Origin: BOG-1155 sp050012495
GTDB lineage: Bacteria > Desulfobacterota > Syntrophorhabdia > Syntrophorhabdales > WCHB1-27
NCBI GenBank assembly: GCA_050012495.1
Contig: JBEKHB010000072.1
Location: 1-19,687, forward strand
DNA: 19,687 bases
Direction: 5' to 3'
Positions 5,454-12,988 of this stretch are shown one piece after another. Below the pieces are notes generated by a model. It did not search any database. It saw nothing but the letters and a program-made list of their open reading frames with translations, and was not told where the DNA came from. Numbering within the stretch: the stretch's first letter is position 1; every line of letters starts with the position of its first letter. Position numbers and translations under genes: made by a program.

Positions 5454-7784
5454 ATGCTGCAAGAAGTGTCGCACACCGTACATTCGGGCCCGGGCGTCGA
5501 CATATACTTCGTCGCAACCTACCCGCCGCGAAACTGCGGCATCGCTACGTTCACCTACGACCTTGCGCACGCGGTCGGGGGAGAGATAGGAGAGTCCGCA
5601 TTTCACATTGTGGCCATGAACAACCAGGACCGCAGTTACCCGCAGGAGGTCGCCTTCGAGATTGCGCAGAACCAGATCCACGACTACCGCCTTGCGGCCG
5701 ACTACATCAATGTGTCGCGTGAGGGGGTGGTCAGCCTGCAGCACGAGTTCGGCATCTTCGGAGGGCCGGAAGGGGCGTACATCAACCATTTCCTGGGAAA
5801 CCTGAAAAGACCCATCGTTACCACCCTTCATAGCGTGTTGAGAGAGCCGGACGAAGGATATCAAAAGGCGCTCTCCGATGTCGCAGAGCTCTCCCATGCG
5901 CTCGTCGTGATGAGCCGCCAGTCTGCGGATATCCTGCACCAGGTCTATCGCGTGCCCAGGCACAAGATCCGGTTTATCCATCATGGGGTGCCCGACGTCG
6001 GCTTCATAGACCCCAACTTCCATAAGGACCGCTTCAATGTAGAGGGCAGGACGGTGCTTCTCACCTTCGGGCTCTTAAACCCCAACAAGGGGATCGAGAC
6101 CGTGATCGAAGCGCTGGCCACCGTCGTAAAGCACTTCCCCAAGGTGGCGTACATCATTCTGGGGGCTACCCATCCCGAGGTCAAGAGGCAGCACGGGGAG
6201 GCCTATCGCCTCTCGCTCCAGCGCATGACCGCGCGACTCGGCTTGGAACAGAACGTCATTTTTCACAACCGGTTCGTCTCCCTCGACGAGCTGTGTCAGT
6301 TCATCGGCGCAACGGATATCTACATCACCCCCTACCTCTCGAAGGAGCAGAGCACGAGCGGACCCCTTGCCTATGCGCTCGGCATGGGGAAGGCGGTCAT
6401 CTCCACACCTTACTATTATGCCGAGGAGATGCTCGCCGGCGGCAGGGGAAGGCTGGCCGAATTCAAGGACCCCGGGAACATGGCCGGGATTATCATCGAC
6501 CTGATGGAGAACGAAGCGGACCGCCACCGTATGCGCAAAAAGGCTTACGAGATGGGCCGGCAGATGATATGGAAGCATGTGGCGAGACAGTATGTAGAAG
6601 TCTTTCACGAAGTCCTCGGGTCGTTCCACTCAAGGCCGGACACCCGGATCATCAAGACGAGTTTTATGCCCCAGGATTCCATACCCGAGATCAAGCTCGA
6701 CCACCTCTTCCGGCTGAGCGATGAGACCGGGATCATTCAGCACTCCGTCTATGGGGTCCCTGACCGGCATTACGGATATTCAACGGACGATGTCGCCCGG
6801 GCCCTCGTGGTGGCCCTCGGCGCCTATCATCAGGTCAAAGAAGACCGTTTCTTGTCGTTAGCCAACACGTATATGGCCTTTTTGAGGCATGCCCAACTCC
6901 CTGACGGCCGGTTCCGGAATTTCATGGATTACTCACGTCGCTTCAACGAAGGGCCGGAAACGGAAGACACCTGGGGAAGGGCTATCTGGGGGCTCGGGTG
7001 CGGTGTGCAGCTTGGTCCCACCGAGTGGTTCCGCACCCTTTCAAGGGAACTCATGGAGAGGGCGACGGTGAATCTCGATATGCATTACCCCATGGCAAGG
7101 GCGTACGCCATGGTGGGCCTCTACCATTTCCTCCAGCGCTATAACAGCGCGACAGCCACAAAGAAATTGCTCCAGAGCCTGGCTGACGCCCAGATCGAAC
7201 AATATCAAAGAACCAAAAGCGATGGGTGGTGCTGGTTCAGTGATTCCGTGACGTACGGAAGCACGAAAATACCGCAGGCCCTGCTTCTGGCGTACAAGGT
7301 CCTGAAGAGTGAGACCTGCCTGTCGGTGGGCCTGGAGAGCCTGGAGTTTCTGACCCGTGCCACGTACACCGGGGAGCACTTCGATTTTGTCGGCAGCGCC
7401 GGCTGGTATGAAAGGGGAAAGGAAAAGAGCCTGTTCGATCAACAGCCCTTGGACGCGGGTTACGCGGTTGAGACCTATATACTCGCCTACGAGATCACCA
7501 AGGAGCCTCGCTGGCTCGATCTCGCCCAGGCTGCCTTCGACTGGTTTTTCGGCCGGAACTGTATGGGGGTGTCCCTCTATGATTTTGCTCAAGGGGCCTG
7601 CTACGACGGCCTCACCCCGCACGGTCCCAACCTGAATCAGGGCGCCGAGTCGACCGTTGCATTTCTGCTGGCGAACCTCGCCATGTTTCAGCAAGGGTTC
7701 CTCACCTCGACTGCCACCTCCGATGACGTGAACCGACTGTGGTACCAGGATGGCACGCCTCCTGCAGCAAAGGAGATTGCCTGA
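5454..7784 (+). CDS. GT4-family glycosyltransferase fused to a probable (alpha/alpha)6-barrel domain
   Basis: 776-aa fusion. Residues about 15-390 form a GT-B glycosyltransferase of the GT4 type: YPPRNCGIATFTYDL (23-37, glycine-rich acceptor side), QHEFG (96-100), TTLHSVL (123-129), FIHHGVPDV (174-182), LLTFGLLNPNKGIETVI (202-218), YIILGATHPE (233-242), and the nucleotide-sugar-side stretch SKEQSTSGPLAYALGMG (296-312). Residues about 410-776 form a second domain with repeating helices and aromatic motifs (HYGYSTDDVARAL, EDTWGRAIWGLG, YPMARAYAMVGLYHFL, and LTPHGPNLNQGAEST near the end), resembling six-hairpin glycosidases or lyases. ATG 5454 is chosen for AAAGGAG at 9-nt spacing; the frame stays open back to 5304. 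There is no signal peptide, so it is cytoplasmic. The next gene starts 3 nt later. The sugar donor is not determinable. Confidence 0.88.
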   Translation: MLQEVSHTVHSGPGVDIYFVATYPPRNCGIATFTYDLAHAVGGEIGESAFHIVAMNNQDRSYPQEVAFEIAQNQIHDYRLAADYINVSREGVVSLQHEFGIFGGPEGAYINHFLGNLKRPIVTTLHSVLREPDEGYQKALSDVAELSHALVVMSRQSADILHQVYRVPRHKIRFIHHGVPDVGFIDPNFHKDRFNVEGRTVLLTFGLLNPNKGIETVIEALATVVKHFPKVAYIILGATHPEVKRQHGEAYRLSLQRMTARLGLEQNVIFHNRFVSLDELCQFIGATDIYITPYLSKEQSTSGPLAYALGMGKAVISTPYYYAEEMLAGGRGRLAEFKDPGNMAGIIIDLMENEADRHRMRKKAYEMGRQMIWKHVARQYVEVFHEVLGSFHSRPDTRIIKTSFMPQDSIPEIKLDHLFRLSDETGIIQHSVYGVPDRHYGYSTDDVARALVVALGAYHQVKEDRFLSLANTYMAFLRHAQLPDGRFRNFMDYSRRFNEGPETEDTWGRAIWGLGCGVQLGPTEWFRTLSRELMERATVNLDMHYPMARAYAMVGLYHFLQRYNSATATKKLLQSLADAQIEQYQRTKSDGWCWFSDSVTYGSTKIPQALLLAYKVLKSETCLSVGLESLEFLTRATYTGEHFDFVGSAGWYERGKEKSLFDQQPLDAGYAVETYILAYEITKEPRWLDLAQAAFDWFFGRNCMGVSLYDFAQGACYDGLTPHGPNLNQGAESTVAFLLANLAMFQQGFLTSTATSDDVNRLWYQDGTPPAAKEIA

Positions 7785-7787
7785 TTT

Positions 7788-9029
7788 ATGAAAGTACGTA
7801 GAAAGAACGCGCCAATCGTCATGATCTCCAGCTACCCTCCGCGGCTCTGCGGCATCGCAACCTTTTGCGAAGAGGCCAGGGAGTTTATCCAAAAACGGAA
7901 CCCCGACCGGGAGGTGCTCGTCATCAGCCACACTGACGGGGCAGGAGTTGGCGTCTTCCCCCTCATCGACATGTCGCGCCACGACTGGTGGAAACCCGTC
8001 GCCGAGAAGGTGAAGGAGCTGGAGCCCTACGCCGTCCACATCGAGCACGAATACGGCCTCTACGAGTTCTATGACGACCGGGGGAAGGGGGATGAAAACG
8101 AGGGTTTTATCGATCTTTTAACTGCGTTGGGCGACTGGCCCGTGGTCGTCGAGCCCCACACAATCCACGGACGGATGAGGGATGTGGAGGCAGACTTCGT
8201 GTACAGGCTCTGCGAAGCCGCGGGCGTGGTCCTCTTCAAGTGTCATTACCAGAAGTGGCGCCTCGACTGGTCCTTTCGTGGAGAGGGGTGGAAGACGCCC
8301 CTCAATATCATGGTGGTGCCCCACGGGGCGCGGCCGGACAAGCGGTGGGGGCTCCATGAGATGGCCGGCCTGCGCGCGGAGATCGGCCTCAACGATCTAC
8401 CTCACATCGGAAAGCACCTCGTCGGCCTTATTGGGTGGATCCAGTCGAATAAGCGCTGGGACATCCTCACCTCCATGTGGGAGGGGATCGAGGCCGAAAT
8501 CAAAGAACGGACGGGCGATCATTGGGACCTCCTTGCCGCCGGTGCTATGCGGGACCCCAACCACCTTCATGAGTACGAGAAATACAAGATGGAGCTTGAG
8601 ATCCTGGCAGAGAAAGGGCTGGCCCACTACTACGAGTTTATCCCGAGGGGGGACGCCTATTACAGGGTGATGGCGATATGCGATTTTATCGTCATCCCTT
8701 CTCTCGACGAGACCCAATCCGGTACGCTCGCCCGGGTCATCGCGCTCAACAAGCCCTACATTACGACGGCCCCCATGGAAGGGCTGACCGCACAGACCCT
8801 TGAGAGCGAGGGCGGTCTCCTCTTTACCACGAAAGAGATGCTCCGCACAAAGGTGATCCGCCTGGCCTGCGACGAAGAACTCCGTCTGGAGCTTGGGGGG
8901 AACCTCAGGCAATATCTGGAGAACGTGGTATCCTGGGATAAGGTGGCCGGTCAGTACGATGAGGCTTACAGGCTTGCCCGTGAGGCTAAGCGGACGGGAA
9001 GGCCCGTGGAGCTTCCGTTGGAGTTCTAG
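7788..9029 (+). CDS. Second GT4-like glycosyltransferase
   Basis: 413-aa GT-B type glycosyltransferase. It opens with MISSYPPRLCGIATFCEEA, the same YPPR-CGIATF motif as its upstream neighbour, so the two N-terminal domains are related. Later features are HIEHEYGLYEF (near 85-95), VVVEPHTIHGRM, IMVVPHGARPD (near 174-184), LVGLIGWIQSNKRWDIL (beta-strand and phosphate-side loop), and the donor-side region SLDETQSGTLARVIALNKPYI, where the first Glu and the following T-x-S-G pattern correspond to the usual GT4 E-x7-E area although the second Glu is not obvious. No signal peptide. It starts 3 nt after the fusion gene, and its AAAGGAG lies inside the end of that gene, indicating coupled translation. 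It probably transfers mannose or a related sugar onto the same glycan handled by its neighbours; the specificity is inferred. Confidence 0.87.
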   Translation: MKVRRKNAPIVMISSYPPRLCGIATFCEEAREFIQKRNPDREVLVISHTDGAGVGVFPLIDMSRHDWWKPVAEKVKELEPYAVHIEHEYGLYEFYDDRGKGDENEGFIDLLTALGDWPVVVEPHTIHGRMRDVEADFVYRLCEAAGVVLFKCHYQKWRLDWSFRGEGWKTPLNIMVVPHGARPDKRWGLHEMAGLRAEIGLNDLPHIGKHLVGLIGWIQSNKRWDILTSMWEGIEAEIKERTGDHWDLLAAGAMRDPNHLHEYEKYKMELEILAEKGLAHYYEFIPRGDAYYRVMAICDFIVIPSLDETQSGTLARVIALNKPYITTAPMEGLTAQTLESEGGLLFTTKEMLRTKVIRLACDEELRLELGGNLRQYLENVVSWDKVAGQYDEAYRLAREAKRTGRPVELPLEF

Positions 9030-9050
9030 CGAAGGAGGCTGCAAAAGAGC

Positions 9051-10025
9051 GTGCAGACAGGACCAGCAGGGCTCATCTCCCGCCATCCGGATAACCCTAT
9101 CCTCGATGCGTCCATGTGGCCTTACACCGCCAACTCGGTCTTCAACCCGGCGGCCGTAACCGTCGGTCAGGAGACCCTTCTCTTTGTCCGGGTAGAGGAT
9201 TGCAGGGGCCACTCCCACTTCACCGCGGCCCGGAGCGCAGACGGCGCGACGGACTGGCGCATCGATCCGGCGCCCACCCTGGAAGCCGACCCGGTCAATC
9301 ATCCGGAAGAACTATGGGGCATTGAAGATGCGCGGATCACGAGGCTCGAAGAAACGGGGGAATGGGCGGTCGCCTACACCGCGTATTCGAAGGGCGGTCC
9401 TCTGGTCTCGCTGGCCTGCACCGATGATTTCCGCACCTTCCGCCGCCTGGGACCGGTCATGCCCCCGGAAGACAAGGACGCGGCCCTTTTCCCCCGGCGT
9501 TTCAAGGGAAGATGGGCCATGATCCATCGGCCTGCCACCGCATTTCTGCAAGGAAAGGCCGACATGTGGCTCTCCTTCTCTCGCGATCTGGTGCACTGGG
9601 GCGATCACCGGACGCTCATGGCGGCCAGGGACGGTGCATGGTGGGACGCGAACAAGATCGGGCTTGGACCGCCGCCGCTCGAAACGGAAGAAGGCTGGCT
9701 CGTCCTTTACCACGGCGTCAAACAGACCACGGCAGGATGCATCTACCGGCTCGGCCTGGCGCTCCTTGACCTTGAAGATCCCTGCCGCGTCATCGCGAGG
9801 AGCGACCCATGGGTTTTTGCTCCTGTTGAACCCTACGAGCGGATCGGAGATGTGGGCAACGTCGTCTTTTCATGCGGATGGATACTCGATGGAAAAAGTC
9901 ACGTCCGCATCTACTACGGGGCCTCCGACACGTCGACCTGTCTTGCCACGGCCAATCTCGATGACCTGCTCCGCTTCGTCAAGCGCGGTTCTGCCTCCGG
10001 TGCTTCGACGAAGGCGCCCCGGTAA
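9051..10025 (+). CDS. GH130-family beta-mannosidic phosphorylase/hydrolase
   Basis: 324-aa five-bladed beta-propeller enzyme of family GH130. Diagnostic motifs are FNPAAV (31-36), FVRVEDCRGHSHF (45-57), the GIEDAR motif (90-95; usual form EDPR, in which Asp93 would be the proton donor), YTAYSKGG (109-116), NKIGLGPPPLETEEGW and LYHGV (phosphate-side Lys and His), and a terminal YYGASDT. GH130 enzymes are phosphorolytic or hydrolytic on beta-1,2- or beta-1,4-linked mannosides and release mannose 1-phosphate. No signal peptide, so it acts in the cytoplasm. The GTG start has AAGGAGG 12 nt upstream, somewhat long, and no better start exists. The gap to the preceding gene is 21 nt. The last ~15 codons overlap an antisense relic (9979-10174), so the natural C-terminus may be slightly altered. 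Confidence 0.92.
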   Translation: MQTGPAGLISRHPDNPILDASMWPYTANSVFNPAAVTVGQETLLFVRVEDCRGHSHFTAARSADGATDWRIDPAPTLEADPVNHPEELWGIEDARITRLEETGEWAVAYTAYSKGGPLVSLACTDDFRTFRRLGPVMPPEDKDAALFPRRFKGRWAMIHRPATAFLQGKADMWLSFSRDLVHWGDHRTLMAARDGAWWDANKIGLGPPPLETEEGWLVLYHGVKQTTAGCIYRLGLALLDLEDPCRVIARSDPWVFAPVEPYERIGDVGNVVFSCGWILDGKSHVRIYYGASDTSTCLATANLDDLLRFVKRGSASGASTKAPR

Positions 10026-10174
10026 GTACGACCAGATTCCCCTCCAGGCCGTGATCGCACGCCCACCCTTTCACGTAGTCCTTCCAGTCCTCAGGGCTTT
10101 GCGGCTCAGGCACCGGAAGCCCCCAGGTCCGCCTTGACAATCTCACAGGCCCGGAATAGATTGTAGATGAAGCC
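9979..10174 (-). pseudogene. C-terminal relic with frameshift, resembling pyruvate kinase C-terminal domain
   Basis: The minus strand of the gap after the GH130 gene encodes protein-like sequence in two frames. From 10174 one frame reads GFIYNLFRACEIVKADLG; a second frame continues GLPVPEPQSPEDWKDYVKGW, then ACDHGLEGNLVVLTGAPSSK, up to a stop at 9979-9981. The frames join exactly if one G is removed from a G5 tract (plus-strand C5 at 10120-10124). The join then reads KADLGLPVPEP without interruption. A stop at 10193-10195 and the korA gene cut off anything upstream, so at least 80% of the parent gene is missing. Resemblance to the last ~60 residues of a bacterial pyruvate kinase is my recollection and moderate. 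Function is lost. A sequencing error in the homopolymer would not rescue the gene because there is no start or N-terminus. Confidence 0.55.
10134..10162 (+). promoter_or_regulatory. Promoter of korAB
   Basis: Perfect TTGACA (10134-10139), 17-nt spacer, TAGATT (10157-10162). Transcription would begin near 10169, which places ATG 10167 at or before the transcript start and favours GTG 10188 as the korA start. The promoter lies inside the antisense pyruvate-kinase-like relic. Confidence 0.6.
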
Positions 10175-10187
10175 GGGGGAGGCGGGA

Positions 10188-11906
10188 GTGGATTACACCA
10201 TCAAAATAGGCGGTGAAGCCGGTCAGGGTATTCAGACCATCGGCAACGGCCTCGGGAGGGTCTTCGCGAGGACGGGCTATCATGTGTTCATCCATCAGGA
10301 TTACGAATCCCGCATCAGGGGAGGCCATAATTTCTTTCAGGTGCGCGTGTCGGACAAACCGGTTGCCTGTTCGCGCGATGCAGTGGACATCGTGATCGCC
10401 CTCGACAGGCCAAGTATCGCGGAGAGCGAGAATCGGCTCACCGGGTCGGGCGTGATCGTCTATGATCCCGCGATCCTGAAGCAGCACTACGAAGGGCCCC
10501 GGTTTCTGGAGGTCCCCTTTGTCGAGCTGGCCACAAAGGACGGGGGCAGCAGGATCATGGCCAACACCGTCGCAACCGCGGCCGTGCTGGGCATGCTGGG
10601 CATGGGTCTCGACATATTCCTCGGGGTAATCGCGGGGTTCATGCAAAAGAAGGGACCCGAGAGCATCGAGGAGAACCGGCAGGCGGCGCGTAGGGGGTAT
10701 GACTTCGCCGTGGAGCACTGCACCACATGCGCTTTTCGCGCGACGCCGCCCGGTCCTCCCCGCATGCTGATCGATGGCAACGGAGGCGTAAGTCTCGGGG
10801 CGGTCCTGTCCGGGTGCACATTTTACTCCGGATACCCGATGACGCCCTCAACGGGCATACTCAACTTTATGGCGAGCAATTCGGAGGAATACGGCATAGT
10901 GGTCGAGCAGGCAGAGGATGAGATAGCGGCGGTGAATATGGCCATAGGGGCCTCCTTCGCGGGGGCCAGATCGATGACGGCCACTGCCGGCGGCGGATTC
11001 GCCCTGATGGTCGAGGGTGTCTCCCTGGCCGCCATGACCGAAACTCCCGTGGTGGTCGCCGTAGGACAGAGACCGGCACCGGCTACAGGGCTGCCGACGA
11101 AGACCGAGCAGGGGGACCTGCTCTTCGTCCTCCATGCAGGCCACGGAGAATTCCCGAAGGTCATCTTTGCGCCGGGCTCTCCGGAGCAGGCGCTCTTCCT
11201 CACCAACAAGGCTTTCGATCTCGCGGAGAAATATCAGATACCCGGTTTTCTCCTCACGGACCAGTACCTTGCCGATTCACAATGGACCTACGATGGGTTC
11301 GATCTTGGAAAGATCGTATACCGGGACTACCGCCTGCGAGGCAAGGCCCTGGAAGAGGCAGCGGATTACAGGAGGTACGCCTTCACCCCTTCCGGTGTTT
11401 CTCCTTTTGCAGTGCCCGGTTCCTCGAGACACCTTGTGGTCGAGGACAGTGACGAGCATGACGAGCAAGGGCATCTTACCGAAGATGCCCACATAAGGGT
11501 GAGGATGGTGCAGAAAAGGCTGCTCGACAAACTCCCTGCAATCCGGAAAGAGATAGCGCCGCCGGTGCTTTACGGCAATGACCGGCCGGAAACCGTTGTC
11601 GTCGGGTGGGGCAGCACATACGGCGTCTTGAAAGAAGCGATCGACTCTCTGTCGCGTAGCGAGAAGATCGCCCTTCTCCATTTCAGCGAGCTCTACCCTT
11701 TCCCTCACACCGACACATTCGATTACCTGGCCCTGCTCAGGTCGGCCAAAAAAAGCATCTCCGTCGAGAACAATGCGACATCGCAGTTTGCGCGGCTGGT
11801 GAAGGCAGAAACAGGCTTCTCCTTCGGGGCGACCATCAACAAGTATGACGGGAGGCCATACCTTTTGGAAACGATACTGGGAGAACTGGATGCTCGCCTT
11901 AAGTGA
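10188..11906 (+). CDS. korA: 2-oxoacid:ferredoxin oxidoreductase, alpha subunit (gamma-alpha fusion)
   Basis: 572-aa subunit with an N-terminal gamma domain (start MDYTIKIGGEAGQGIQTIG; RIRGGHNFFQVRV near residue 42; to about 185) fused to the alpha (pyrimidine-binding) domain from about 195 on: GNGGVSLGAVLSGCTFYSGYPMTPSTGI, EQAEDEIAAVNMAIGASFAGARSMTATAGGGF in overlapping motifs, and RPAPATGLPTKTEQGDL. With KorB it oxidises a 2-oxoacid such as 2-oxoglutarate to the acyl-CoA, or runs in reverse as a carboxylase, using thiamine pyrophosphate and ferredoxin in the cytoplasm. GTG 10188 is preferred over ATG 10167 because the family begins here, GGGGGAGG lies 5 nt upstream, and the promoter start falls after 10167. 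korB overlaps its end by 17 nt. No delta (ferredoxin) subunit is encoded nearby. The exact 2-oxoacid is not provable. Confidence 0.93.
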   Translation: MDYTIKIGGEAGQGIQTIGNGLGRVFARTGYHVFIHQDYESRIRGGHNFFQVRVSDKPVACSRDAVDIVIALDRPSIAESENRLTGSGVIVYDPAILKQHYEGPRFLEVPFVELATKDGGSRIMANTVATAAVLGMLGMGLDIFLGVIAGFMQKKGPESIEENRQAARRGYDFAVEHCTTCAFRATPPGPPRMLIDGNGGVSLGAVLSGCTFYSGYPMTPSTGILNFMASNSEEYGIVVEQAEDEIAAVNMAIGASFAGARSMTATAGGGFALMVEGVSLAAMTETPVVVAVGQRPAPATGLPTKTEQGDLLFVLHAGHGEFPKVIFAPGSPEQALFLTNKAFDLAEKYQIPGFLLTDQYLADSQWTYDGFDLGKIVYRDYRLRGKALEEAADYRRYAFTPSGVSPFAVPGSSRHLVVEDSDEHDEQGHLTEDAHIRVRMVQKRLLDKLPAIRKEIAPPVLYGNDRPETVVVGWGSTYGVLKEAIDSLSRSEKIALLHFSELYPFPHTDTFDYLALLRSAKKSISVENNATSQFARLVKAETGFSFGATINKYDGRPYLLETILGELDARLK

Positions 11907-12741
11907 CTACGAAGGCCAGGTGCCGGCATGGTGCCCGGGATGCGGGAATTTCGGCATATTGAGGGCCTTCAAGCAGGCCGTTGCCGAGCTGGGACTGGCG
12001 CCCCACCAGTTCACAATCGTATCGGGGATAGGCCAGTCAGGGAAATTCCCCCACTATACGAGATGCAACACCTTTAACGGGCTCCACGGCAGGTCGCTGC
12101 CCGTTGCAACAGGCATCAAGCTGGCAAAACCGACGATGCCCGTGATTGCGGTCACCGGGGACGGCGACGGGTACGGTGAGGGCGGGAACCACCTGATCCA
12201 TGCGATACGAAGGAACATCGACGTGAAGATGTTCGTCCATGACAATCAGGTCTACGGTCTGACGAAGGGGCAGGCATCACCGACGACCATGCAGGGCATG
12301 AAGACAAACGCGCAACCATATGGCGCCCAAGCCGAGGCGCTCAATCCCCTTGCAATTGCTGTCGCCCTCGACTGCAGCTTCGTGGCACGGGGCTATGCAG
12401 GAGATCACGAACACCTGGTGCAGATGATGAAAGAGGCCATCACCCATAAGGGCTTCGCCCTGCTCGACATCTTTCAACCCTGCGTCACCTTTAACCGCCT
12501 CAATACCTACCAGTGGTTCGCGAAGCGGGTGTACCATCTCGACCCTTCATACGATCCTGCCGACAGGGTCGGGGCATTTGCAAAAGCGCTCGAATTCGGG
12601 GACAGGATACCCCTTGGCGTCATTTTCCGCAACGATCGGCCCCCGTTCAACGCAAGACCCGCGCTCGCAGATGTTGCGGCCGCGACCGAGAAACCTTTCG
12701 ACCCGACCCGTCTCAAAGGGATAATGAAAGAGTTTTATTGA
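11890..12741 (+). CDS. korB: 2-oxoacid:ferredoxin oxidoreductase, beta (TPP) subunit
   Basis: 283-aa thiamine-pyrophosphate-binding subunit. It shows the N-terminal AWCPGCGNFGIL with two cluster cysteines (Cys15, Cys18), the SGIGQSGKFPHYTRC stretch, NGLHGRSLPVATGIKLA, the TPP/Mg motif GDGDGYGEGGNHLIHA followed by HDNQVYGLTKGQ, and DIFQPCVTFN with the distal cluster Cys. In enzymes with known structure the third ligand is a Cys in 'GIGC'. Here that position is Gln (residue 49), although Cys59 lies ten residues on. It pairs with KorA, whose gene overlaps it by 17 nt, and the start MLALSDYEG at 11890 is the family N-terminus; upstream in-frame codons lie inside korA. An alternative is another 2-oxoacid, e.g. 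a branched-chain one. Confidence 0.93.
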   Translation: MLALSDYEGQVPAWCPGCGNFGILRAFKQAVAELGLAPHQFTIVSGIGQSGKFPHYTRCNTFNGLHGRSLPVATGIKLAKPTMPVIAVTGDGDGYGEGGNHLIHAIRRNIDVKMFVHDNQVYGLTKGQASPTTMQGMKTNAQPYGAQAEALNPLAIAVALDCSFVARGYAGDHEHLVQMMKEAITHKGFALLDIFQPCVTFNRLNTYQWFAKRVYHLDPSYDPADRVGAFAKALEFGDRIPLGVIFRNDRPPFNARPALADVAAATEKPFDPTRLKGIMKEFY

Positions 12742-12742
12742 G

Positions 12743-12771
12743 GGGCCGCTTACGGCCCGAGAAGGGCCCTC
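12743..12771 (+). terminator. GC-rich hairpin after korB
   Basis: GGGCCG (12743-12748) and CGGCCC (12753-12758) pair around a CTTA loop directly after the korB stop. Further pairing of GAGGG (12740-12744) with CCCTC (12767-12771) is an alternative. There is no T-run, so termination is uncertain. Confidence 0.35.
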
Positions 12772-12923
12772 GAAAAACGCGCCTGTCTCTCACCGCATGA
12801 TAATCCCGCACCACCCTGACCGACGAACGCCTTAACATGCGGAAAGTAACGCGAAAAAAGGGGAGAGGACAGAACGGGCGGGCGGTAAGTTTAGTCCCGG
12901 CTGCCGTGTCGGAAGATTAAGGA

Positions 12924-12951
12924 TTGACAAAAGCTCCCTATTTGGGATAAA
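12924..12951 (+). promoter_or_regulatory. Promoter of the thl-crt-etfBA operon
   Basis: Perfect TTGACA (12924-12929), 16-nt spacer and GATAAA (12946-12951, four of six). The predicted start is near 12958, giving a leader of about 30 nt that carries the AAAGGAG (12976-12982) of the thiolase gene. Confidence 0.6.
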
Positions 12952-12988
12952 AGTATGTGAACTTTTTCATAATCGAAAGGAGCGAACC

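Noticed and set aside
7751..7766. TGGCAC-N5-CTGCA, a near-perfect sigma-54 site at the end of the first glycosyltransferase gene
   Set aside because: The predicted transcript would begin at about 7777, after the ribosome site (7769-7775) of the next gene, so it could not express it normally; likely a coding coincidence.
7041..8048. Minus-strand frame of 335 codons across the two glycosyltransferase genes
   Set aside because: Shadow of two genes with clear GT4 motifs, and it crosses their junction.
12837..12920. Small frame MRKVTRKKGRG... in the gap before the thiolase gene
   Set aside because: 27 codons, no ribosome site, and it stops just before the thiolase promoter.
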